A stretch of 5,994 nt of DNA from assembly GCA_000467935.1 (NCBI GenBank), contig KI259778.1, forward strand, positions 2,259-8,252, written 5' to 3'. Source of the DNA: Peptostreptococcaceae bacterium oral taxon 113 str. W5053. GTDB lineage: Bacteria; Bacillota; Clostridia; Tissierellales; Peptoniphilaceae. The notes beneath the pieces were generated by a model. It was not told the origin of the DNA and searched no databases. It saw nothing but the letters and a program-made list of their open reading frames with translations. Numbering within the stretch: position 1 is the first letter of the stretch; each line of letters opens with the position of its first letter. Of the stretch, positions 1 through 5,734 are shown in pieces. A program made the translations under genes and the position numbers.

Positions 1-224
1 AAGTCCGAATCAAGTTGTATCAGAATATTTTTCTGAGTGAAACATATGTCTTGACAACTAAGTACTTTTTTGTTGAAAAATTCTATGAAACGGATTTGAA
101 GAAGATAACACCGAGAGTACCTATGGGAACTAGAATATTTGATTTGACGCAGGTGCTTGGAACTGAAGGTATTCCGGATACGGATAAACTCACACAACAC
201 CTTATGAATGAATCCTGGACTTAA
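1..224 (+). pseudogene. Segment 1 of a broken helix-rich protein gene (5' end outside window)
   Basis: The reading frame is open from the left edge (first full codon at 3) to a TAA at 222-224, so this is probably the continuation of a gene starting outside the window. A TTG at 15 is a possible start, but no ribosome binding site precedes it and the frame is open upstream. The segment is about 73 residues of mixed hydrophobic and charged sequence with no motif I recognise. Near its end (..HLMNESWT-stop) the overlapping frame that opens at 212 continues as ILDLICENN and stays open for about 1,000 bases without a credible start codon. The simplest reading is one gene with a single-base loss around 210-214, giving MNE joined to ILDLICENN. 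The function is unknown. Confidence 0.5.
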
Positions 225-1237
225 TTTGCGAAAACAATACGGAGGGAGAATATAGTGATATTGTAAAATTAAAAAACAATGAAATAGAAGCTGTTGAAGG
301 CAATAACGACTTGATAGAGCTTTCAGAGGGAATGCTTGCTGAAGCGAGAGCGTCCATTAATAATAGTAGCAATACGTTAAGCATGCCTATTGCTGAACTT
401 TCGACATTGGGAGCAGGAGTCTCGTCATTGATACCGGCATTAAATACAGTGACTCAAACAACGACAATTGCTACGGAGGGACTTTATCAGTTAGCAAATG
501 CGGGTATTGGAGATGTTTTAAAGATTGCAAAGAATGGAAATTTCTGGGGTGCATTTAAAACAGCGGATGGGGTTTCTAAGTTTGCACAGCTTCAAGCTGC
601 GGGACCGTTGTCTGCCACGACAACAACGGCAGCAGCATTAAATCCTGCCACCATGATGATGGCTGTGGCATTGTTTTCTATTGAGAGGGGACTTGGGAAA
701 ATAGTTGATATGGAGAAACAGATAATATCTTTCTTGGAAATTGAGAAGGAATCTGAGATAAAAGCGGATCTTGAAACTTTGATAAGTCTCGTCACAAGGT
801 ATAAACTCAATTGGGATAATGAGCATTTTGTGGCAAGTAATCATAATCTGGTTTCGATTATTAAGCGCGATGCAAGAAAGAATATGGAAGTGTACCGGAA
901 AAACGTTGAAACTGTGCTTAACAACTCAAAACAGTTTAAACCCATTACTCAGAATAAGGTGAAATCAACTTCTTCTGACTTGCAGAAGAATTTCCAATAT
1001 TACAGACTTTGTCTTTATAATTTTTCGCTGGCATCGATGATGGAAGTGTTGCTTAGCGAAAATTTTAAAGAGGATAATATTACGAAGCTCAGGGACGAGA
1101 TAAGGGGAATGTCCGATAAGTATAGAGAGCTTTTTAGCGACTGTTCGATCTGTCTTGAGAAAATGGGAAATGCAGCTGTTAAGGTTAAATTAGAGCGCAT
1201 TGGAGAGCGCATTGGAGTAGCAGGTAAAAAAAGGTAG
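212..1237 (+). pseudogene. Segment 2 (main body) of the broken helix-rich protein, function unknown
   Basis: This is the longest piece, about 340 codons from the frame opening at 212 to a TAG at 1235-1237. The first usable start is TTG at 311, which has no ribosome binding site; codons 212-310 also read as normal protein (..DIVKLKNNEIEAVEGNND..), so that TTG is unlikely to be the true start. From it the product would be 308 residues. Residues about 25-70 are rich in Ala, Thr and Leu. Residues about 100-133 hold a Thr/Ala-rich stretch followed by a hydrophobic segment (NPATMMMAVALFS) that could be a membrane or pore helix. The rest is charged, amphipathic and probably all-helical. The layout (hydrophobic hairpin-like stretch plus long helices) loosely recalls helical pore-forming or membrane-associated proteins, but I recognise no catalytic motif and assign no function. 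The frame ends in a seven-A run, and the downstream frame continues it. Confidence 0.55.
1193..1216 (+). repeat. 12-bp perfect tandem duplication, in frame
   Basis: GAGCGCATTGGA occurs twice back to back (1193-1204 and 1205-1216). In the reading frame of segment 2 it encodes ERIG-ERIG. It lies ten bases before the seven-A run where the frame breaks. Because it is a multiple of three it does not itself disturb the frame. Confidence 0.9.
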
Positions 1238-1494
1238 GCAAACTAATCAGAAAGATACCATTTTTGAAAGAAGGTCTGGTTGATGAATTACAAGGTTCAG
1301 GTGAGCATTTAAAGAAAAATGCAGTCAGTATGGAGATGCAAGCAGTTAAAGAATTTGCGTCAATGGGCAATCCAGGCACAAATGTTTTTATTGAGAAAAT
1401 GGAAGATATGATTCAAATCTATAACCGTACTTCTCAGATATGTTTTGATAATGAGAAGATATACTTGATAGCAAATAAAGGCGCAAAATACTAG
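1228..1494 (+). pseudogene. Segment 3 (C-terminus) of the broken helix-rich protein
   Basis: The frame opens right after a TAA at 1225-1227 and runs to TAG at 1492-1494. Its first codons read KKVGKLIRKIPFLKEG, a natural continuation of ..RIGVAGKK in segment 2. The join falls in the seven-A run at 1226-1232; one more A would fuse the two pieces in frame. TTG at 1264 is the first possible start but has no ribosome binding site and would discard a plausible stretch. The roughly 89 residues look helical and charged, ending ..IYLIANKGAKY. The three segments together give about 495 visible residues. The break could be a true mutation, a homopolymer sequencing error, or, less likely, ribosomal slippage. 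Confidence 0.5.
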
Positions 1495-1508
1495 ATTGGG
1501 GATGCAGT

Positions 1509-1697
1509 ATGGCTGATAAATGCGCATAGTGAGAAAAGGTTTGTCCGGCGATTGCTGCGTCGATTTTGCTTTATTTCGCTCACGATGAAGATGAGGATGA
1601 AATAGTAGTCAATATGACTTCTGGTTATAGTATCCTTGAAGAAGGCCAAAAGGTGGGTGCAAAAATGGAGCAAGCGTTAAAGGGTTTGTATGGATAG
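1509..1697 (+). pseudogene. Short degraded gene, two in-frame stops near its start
   Basis: ATG at 1509 follows a GGGG-containing purine patch by about 8 bases, 15 bases after the previous stop, which fits a second gene in the same operon. The frame reads MADKCA, meets TAG and TGA at 1527-1532, then stays open for 54 codons to TAG at 1695-1697. This open part has a normal protein look, including CPAIAASILLYFAHDEDEDE and a Lys/Glu-rich tail ending ALKGLYG. A base gain and loss around 1524-1540, or two nonsense changes, would explain it. I do not recognise the product. The reading is uncertain because the piece is short. Confidence 0.35.
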
Positions 1698-1797
1698 GGT
1701 CCGTGGAGATACAAAGAACAATATAGTTTCAATAGAAAAGCAAACCAAGCTCTATGGTCTTATAAGATGGGCAATAAAAATGGATAAGGAGAAAAGA

Positions 1798-2643
1798 ATG
1801 AACAAACGGAATAAAATAATCGGATTGTGTATTTGCGCAGTATTGCTCTTTGGGTTCACGGCGTGTGGGAATTCAGAGAAAAGTTCAAAAGGTAGCCAAG
1901 AAGTACTAACTTACTCAAATTTAGCAAGTAAAGACAGCATAGATGAGGTCAGAACCTTGCTGTCTGCTCATTTAGACAAGGACAGCGTTGAAAGTTTCAT
2001 CAAAATGGTGAATGAGTATAACGAAATTGCAGGGGCTACAGGATTAAAAGGAGAGTTCACGGAATTTAAGGCGCCGCAATATGATGTGGATAAAATCACG
2101 ACTTTGTGGCGTGAAAAGAAGGGAGATTTTATCGGCACGAATTGCAGGATAAACAGCTATACCCTGCTTAAAAAAGACATTGAAATTCCTCCAATGGACA
2201 TGGATGATCAACTTTTATTCTTAGATAAGGATGCCATTGGCAAAGGAAAATTATTGGATGCAAAAGAAAAGGAGCAGTTTAAAATCTTATTCTCAAGAGT
2301 AAAGACGGAAGCAACACAAGATATTCAAATACACGCGAAGAATATGGAGGAATACTTTGAAAATTTCAAGTTTCATGAAAAAGTGAGGATGATTTCTGTA
2401 ATCATACACGATAATCTTGACGGTGACTTTCTCTTTGTAGGGCATGTCGGCGTTTTGGTTCCAGATCAAGAGGGATTTTTATTTGTAGAAAAACTGAGCT
2501 TTGAAGAGCCTTATCAGGCAATAAAATTTGCCGCCAAAAAAGAGTGTTATCAGTATCTACAGGACAAATACGCAGACTATACAGGAGAGGGTTTGGCAAA
2601 ACCTTTTATTATGGATAACAATAAAAAGGTTGAAGTGAATTAG
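1798..2643 (+). CDS. DUF4300-like lipoprotein
   Basis: The start is ATG 1798, with AAGGAG at 1786-1791 six bases upstream. An upstream in-frame ATG at 1690 would put about 36 residues before the signal peptide and has no ribosome binding site. The product is 281 residues. It has a type II signal peptide: a basic start (MNKRNK), a hydrophobic core at about 7-20 and a lipobox-like FTAC with the lipidated Cys at 23, so it should be anchored on the outer face of the membrane. The mature part begins with a Ser/Lys-rich linker, then YSNLASKDSIDEVRTLL. From memory of the family, several patterns mark it as DUF4300: GTNCRINSYTLL (113-124), LFLDKDAI, and GHVGVLVPDQEG (216-227) followed by FVEKLSFEEPYQAIKF. 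The biochemical role is unknown. Cys116 before a predicted helix and His217 on a predicted strand resemble the pair in papain/NlpC-like folds; this is my inference. The gene is intact, unlike its neighbours on both sides. Confidence 0.85.
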   Translation: MNKRNKIIGLCICAVLLFGFTACGNSEKSSKGSQEVLTYSNLASKDSIDEVRTLLSAHLDKDSVESFIKMVNEYNEIAGATGLKGEFTEFKAPQYDVDKITTLWREKKGDFIGTNCRINSYTLLKKDIEIPPMDMDDQLLFLDKDAIGKGKLLDAKEKEQFKILFSRVKTEATQDIQIHAKNMEEYFENFKFHEKVRMISVIIHDNLDGDFLFVGHVGVLVPDQEGFLFVEKLSFEEPYQAIKFAAKKECYQYLQDKYADYTGEGLAKPFIMDNNKKVEVN

Positions 2644-2956
2644 ATATTCATCTTTTCCATATGGACATAGGTTTCAATTTTGAACGAAAGCTGAAGCGAC
2701 AAAGAGTAAATATGGTAAAAGTCGGTATTTGGGAAAGAACATTTTTAAAGATTCAGCCGAAGAACGATGAACAAAAATTCTTCCTAATGCTTGGGCAATG
2801 AAGAAAGCGACAACAAAGAATATTTTTTTGTGATGGATAAGATCGGAAGTTGATTTCGATGAATGAAGGCGCAATCTTAAATGGATGAAACATAGACACA
2901 GGAAATGTATCCAATACAAACCTTCTGAAGAAAACTTTTTTGAAAACCTGCAATAG
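2644..2956 (+). pseudogene. Gene-free stretch with probable degraded coding remnant
   Basis: No intact gene lies between the DUF4300-like gene and the XRE promoter. One frame reads from ATG 2661 to TGA 2799-2801 (46 codons, ..VKVGIWERTFLKIQPK..) without a ribosome binding site. A second frame begins at ATG 2798, overlapping that stop, and reads MKKATTKNIFL. It then meets TGA at 2831 and TGA at 2864 but otherwise stays open through WIRSEVDFDE, RRNLKWMKHRH and KPSEENFFENLQ to TAG 2954-2956. The second stop sits where a Trp codon would fit. A seven-T run at 2823-2829 is a further possible break. The protein-like composition over shifting frames suggests a decayed gene, but I cannot name the family, and chance open frames are possible. 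Open frames on the opposite strand here look like shadows. Confidence 0.3.
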
Positions 2957-2971
2957 GTGTGCAATAGGTGT
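2950..2971 (+). repeat. 11-bp perfect tandem repeat just upstream of the promoter
   Basis: GCAATAGGTGT is repeated without spacer (2950-2960 and 2961-2971). The last base is also the first base of the predicted -35 box. CTGCAA at 2948-2953 and TTGCAG at 2971-2976 form an inverted pair around it. It could be a pair of activator or repressor sites, or only a slippage duplication. Confidence 0.85.
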
Positions 2972-3000
2972 TGCAGTTGATTTTACAATTCATTTATACA
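2971..3000 (+). promoter_or_regulatory. Predicted sigma-A-type promoter for the XRE regulator gene
   Basis: The -35 box is TTGCAG (2971-2976) and the -10 box is TATACA (2995-3000), with an 18-bp AT-rich spacer. Each box matches its consensus (TTGACA, TATAAT) at four of six bases. Transcription would start near 3007, giving a leader of about 115 bases before ATG 3121. It is the best-looking promoter I found in the window; its activity is inferred. Confidence 0.5.
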
Positions 3001-3014
3001 AAAGAACAAATACA

Positions 3015-3031
3015 TGCTACGCTAAGTAGCA
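3015..3031 (+). promoter_or_regulatory. 6-bp dyad in the leader, candidate operator
   Basis: TGCTAC and GTAGCA are exact reverse complements separated by GCTAA. The dyad begins about nine bases after the predicted transcription start. It is followed by A residues rather than T residues, so it is not a + strand terminator. Its place fits an operator for autorepression by the XRE protein encoded downstream, or a 5' stabilising hairpin. The link to that protein is inference. Confidence 0.4.
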
Positions 3032-3120
3032 AAAAAAGGTGTCCATGACAACTGGGATTGCTTGTGGGGATGGGCTTTAAAAGATATGCTTTTCATACCA
3101 AAACTTGAAGGAGGAATAAG

Positions 3121-4011
3121 ATGAATTTTGCAGAAAAATTAAAAAATGCAAGAAAGATGACAGGCATGTCCCAAGAGGCTTTAGCGGAAAAACTTGGCGT
3201 ATCCAGACAGGCGGTAACCAAATGGGAGACTGAACGTGGAATTCCGGATATTGAAAATATGATGATTCTCTCAAAATTATTCGGAATCAGTGTAGATGAG
3301 TTTCTTTCAAAGGAAAAAACGGCTGTCGTTCAAACCGGTTATCGATACGAGAGCAAAACGGAATATGATATGGACGAGGTAAAAAGGTTGGATATTAAAT
3401 TAGGAGGAGCTTCCAATTTGACGATTACGGGAACCGACGGGGAGAAGGTTCTGGTGAAGCTTGCGTCCAATGCAATCAACACCTTGGAAAGAGATTTTAA
3501 GGTTAGGATTGACGATATCAAACGGCGTCTTGATATTGATGTCAACAGAAAAAATGGGATGACGGAGGCTAAAGCGAAAGACAATCTAAGCATTGAGCTT
3601 TTCCTTCCAAATCGTTATCTTTCTCATGTGGAGCTGGATGTGAACTGTGAGAAAATTTGCGTGAGGAATTTAATTTGTGAGCGGGTTGAATTTCACGGCA
3701 AAATAAATACACTATATTTAAAGTCTGTAGAAGCGATCTTTGAGGTGGATTCGAATTTGGATATGGCAATTGAGATTGCGGATTTTAAGGGTTCTCTTGA
3801 AATCAATCAAGTTTCATCTATCTCAAGACTTACGGTGCCGACGGACTTTTCTTTTCGCAATGTTGTCAAAGGATTTTTCACCTCGGTTTTTTATGAATCA
3901 AAGGGGGAAACGGTGGAGAATTTTTCGGATGCGGACGGGGAAAATGTGATTGAGTTGAACGGTATCAAAAGTGAATTGGTCATTTGCCGTAAGGATGAAA
4001 GGAACGAATAA
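3121..4011 (+). CDS. XRE-family transcriptional regulator with C-terminal DUF4097-like domain
   Basis: ATG 3121 is preceded by an excellent AAGGAGG at 3108-3114, six bases upstream. The product is 296 residues. Residues 5-62 form a classic XRE/HTH_3 DNA-binding domain, including MSQEALAEKLGVSRQAVTKWE (about 16-36, the turn and recognition helix) and IPDIENMMILSKLFGISVDEF. No membrane segment follows. From about residue 85 the sequence alternates short beta strands (VKRLDIKLGG, LTITGTDG, LSIELFLPN, VELDVNCEKICV, INTLYLKS, LEINQV), the repeating pattern of DUF4097-type adhesin-like beta-solenoid domains. Such domains are known as C-terminal parts of HTH proteins in Bacillota; the ligand is unknown. 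The gene probably has its own promoter (2971-3000), and a dyad in its leader suggests autoregulation. A small hydrophobic protein remnant begins within about 20 bases of its stop, perhaps a former operon partner. Confidence 0.85.
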   Translation: MNFAEKLKNARKMTGMSQEALAEKLGVSRQAVTKWETERGIPDIENMMILSKLFGISVDEFLSKEKTAVVQTGYRYESKTEYDMDEVKRLDIKLGGASNLTITGTDGEKVLVKLASNAINTLERDFKVRIDDIKRRLDIDVNRKNGMTEAKAKDNLSIELFLPNRYLSHVELDVNCEKICVRNLICERVEFHGKINTLYLKSVEAIFEVDSNLDMAIEIADFKGSLEINQVSSISRLTVPTDFSFRNVVKGFFTSVFYESKGETVENFSDADGENVIELNGIKSELVICRKDERNE

Positions 4012-4026
4012 GGAGCGATATAAATA

Positions 4027-4184
4027 TTGTCCGATTCGATTTTTTTCTTATCACTTTTGTCGCGTGGCTTTTTTGGACGGAAGTTCTTTTGTTAAATAAA
4101 GGATTTGGCGGTACTTTAGATTTGTTGTTCGGCTTCATCGCTCCTGCCGTCATCGAAAGGAGTACGACTTTTTATTCAAATTGA
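4027..4184 (+). pseudogene. Small hydrophobic (membrane) protein, probably frameshifted
   Basis: AGGAG at 4011-4015, overlapping the XRE stop, is followed after 11 bases by TTG 4027, which reads MSDSIFFLSLL and soon stops. The neighbouring frame from about 4040 to TGA 4182-4184 reads FFLITFVAWLFWTEVLLL, then a Gly-rich turn and a second hydrophobic stretch (LDLLFGFIAPAV). The seven-T run at 4040-4046 lies between them; one more T would fuse them into a 52-residue protein with one or two membrane segments. In the second frame alone the only early start is a rare ATT at 4026. I do not recognise a family. It could be a fragment of a larger membrane protein, a small partner of the XRE regulator, or a chance open frame. 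Confidence 0.35.
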
Positions 4185-4199
4185 GCTTGCGGAGGCGTT

Positions 4200-5516
4200 A
4201 TGAATATCTTATTGGCAGCTTTTTATGCATTAAGCAGTAATTTTTATATGCTAAATAAGCATCTACCCATTCAGTCGATAGTGATGATTGCTCTGTTGAT
4301 CGGTGTGTGGATCAATCTTTTGCCCGGTTTGTGGTGTAAAAAATTAGAGAGTCGACAATTAGAACAATTAAGAAATGGAAATAATTTATTAATCATATTT
4401 TTAATTTCGACAAGTATGACAGGGATGATCTTATTTGGCGGATATCAATTTAATCTCTTGACGTGGGATTTAAAAGTCTTTCTGATGAATTTATTATATG
4501 TATTTTTATTTGAATTTGTTTTATTTTGGAACGGAATCATAAGAATATATTTATATTCCAAACAGATTGGAATCAAGTGGAAAGTCATAGGAATTTTATG
4601 TGGGATGATTCCTATCGCTCACCTCATTATCCTGATTAAAATGATAAAAGTCATAAAAAAAGAAGTCGATTTTGAAAATCATAAACTCCTTTGCAATAAA
4701 CAAAGACAACAAGAAAAGATCTGTAAGACGAAATATCCCATCCTATTTGTTCACGGTGTATTTTTCAGGGACAGCAATTTCTTTAATTATTGGGGAAGGA
4801 TTCCGGAAGAATTGGAAAAAAACGGCGCAACAGTTTTCTATGGGAATCAAGAAAGTGCTGCAAGTATTTCAAAATGCGGAGAAGAATTGGCGATGAGAAT
4901 AAAAGAAATCCTTAAAGAAACAAATTTTGAAAAAGTAAACATCATTGCCCATTCAAAAGGGGGATTGGATTCAAGATATGCCTTGTCGAAATGTGGCATG
5001 GATCAATATGTAGCAAGTTTAACCACAATAAATGCGCCACATAGAGGATGTGAATTTGCAGACTTTTTATTAGAAAAGATCAATGAAAAATTAATGGAAA
5101 AAATAGCGGAAAAATATAATTCGACATTAATCCGTTTCGGAGATCGAATGCCGAACTTTAAAGAAGCGGTATACGATTTGACCAGTAAACGAGCTAAGGA
5201 ATTTAATGAAAATATAAAAAATGTTGAAAATGTATATTATCAAAGTACGGGTTCAAAGCTCAATAAGTTGACCGGCGGAAGATTTCCTTTAAATTTAACG
5301 ACGACTTTCGTCAAATATTTCGACGGACCGAACGACGGTTTAGTCGGTTATCGATCCTTTGAATGGGGGGAGAACTATATCTATTTAACGGTAAACGGGA
5401 AAAGAGGAATTTCTCATGGGGATATGATTGATTTAAATCGAGAGAATATAGAAGGATTCGATGTCAGAGAATTCTATGTGCAATTGGTCAGAGAATTGAA
5501 AAATAAAGGATTTTGA
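4200..5516 (+). CDS. Membrane-anchored lipase-like alpha/beta hydrolase
   Basis: ATG 4200 has GGAGG at 4191-4195, four bases upstream. The product is 438 residues. The first 155 residues hold about four hydrophobic segments (roughly 24-45, 62-82, 92-120 and 127-152), ending in a basic stretch (KMIKVIKKE) that suggests which end faces the cytoplasm. The hydrolase domain begins near residue 178. KYPILFVHGVFFRD (178-191) is the oxyanion-hole strand-loop, AHSKGGLDSRY (250-260) is the nucleophile elbow with Ser252, NDGLVG (378-383) supplies the probable acid Asp379, and ISHGDMIDL (404-412) the probable base His406. The elbow is the A-x-S-x-G variant of G-x-S-x-G. These features match triacylglycerol lipase/PGAP1-like esterases acting on acyl esters; the actual substrate is unknown. 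The four membrane helices are an extra compared with typical secreted lipases. Base composition is more AT-rich than in the XRE gene. The gene is intact; I see no strong terminator after it. Confidence 0.85.
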   Translation: MNILLAAFYALSSNFYMLNKHLPIQSIVMIALLIGVWINLLPGLWCKKLESRQLEQLRNGNNLLIIFLISTSMTGMILFGGYQFNLLTWDLKVFLMNLLYVFLFEFVLFWNGIIRIYLYSKQIGIKWKVIGILCGMIPIAHLIILIKMIKVIKKEVDFENHKLLCNKQRQQEKICKTKYPILFVHGVFFRDSNFFNYWGRIPEELEKNGATVFYGNQESAASISKCGEELAMRIKEILKETNFEKVNIIAHSKGGLDSRYALSKCGMDQYVASLTTINAPHRGCEFADFLLEKINEKLMEKIAEKYNSTLIRFGDRMPNFKEAVYDLTSKRAKEFNENIKNVENVYYQSTGSKLNKLTGGRFPLNLTTTFVKYFDGPNDGLVGYRSFEWGENYIYLTVNGKRGISHGDMIDLNRENIEGFDVREFYVQLVRELKNKGF

Positions 5517-5623
5517 AAAATACATTTGTTAGAAAAGCTTATTTATTACAAGGTGGCAACTGGATAAAATGTGCCTTTATGATAAGAAGTAATGATAAAT
5601 TATTTTACTATTGTGCTATATAA
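5513..5623 (+). other. Possible small ORF overlapping the hydrolase stop
   Basis: TTG 5513 overlaps the hydrolase stop codon by two bases and has AAAGGA (5505-5510) close upstream, an arrangement that would allow translational coupling. It reads 36 residues (MKNTFVRKAYLLQGGNW.. ending LFYYCAI) to TAA 5621-5623. The composition is protein-like, with aromatic residues and Cys, but there is no family I recognise and the spacing from the ribosome binding site is tight. It may be a remnant or a chance frame. Confidence 0.2.
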
Positions 5624-5630
5624 AAATGAA

Positions 5631-5726
5631 ATGTTGTTCCGGAGATATTCAGTCATAAAGATATCATCAAGTAAATATCTTGTTGTGGAACATAAAGGTT
5701 CGATAGCAGAAATCTATAGGATTTAA
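5631..5726 (+). other. Possible ORF remnant before the transposase fragment
   Basis: From ATG 5631 a 31-residue frame reads MLFRRYSVIKISSSKYLVVE.. and ends ..AEIYRI at TAA 5724-5726. It has no ribosome binding site. With the preceding 36-codon frame it could be part of one decayed gene, or flanking DNA of the inserted transposon. A 7-bp inverted repeat (AAGATAT at 5658-5664, ATATCTT at 5675-5681, loop of 10) lies inside it; being AT-rich it may be chance. The stretch 5517-5734 otherwise shows nothing convincing. Confidence 0.15.
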
Positions 5727-5734
5727 AAGTAATT

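Noticed and set aside
255..266. GTG start at 255 after GGAGGG at 241-246
   Set aside because: The frame meets TAA after three codons (GTG ATA TTG TAA), so the ribosome-binding-like patch has no usable start and is probably part of coding sequence.
1690..1797. Upstream in-frame ATG extending the DUF4300-like gene by 36 residues
   Set aside because: It would place a charged tail in front of a clear lipoprotein signal peptide and has no ribosome binding site, while ATG 1798 has AAGGAG at good spacing.
2674..2964. 96-codon frame on the - strand in the gap before the XRE promoter
   Set aside because: Cys/Phe/His-rich translation with no recognisable domain and no ribosome binding site; it lies antisense to protein-like + strand frames and looks like a shadow.
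4141..4175. CTCCT / AGGAG hairpin followed by TTTTT as a terminator before the hydrolase gene
   Set aside because: The stem is only five pairs with a loop of 12 bases, and the T run starts several bases after it, so it is too weak to call a terminator.
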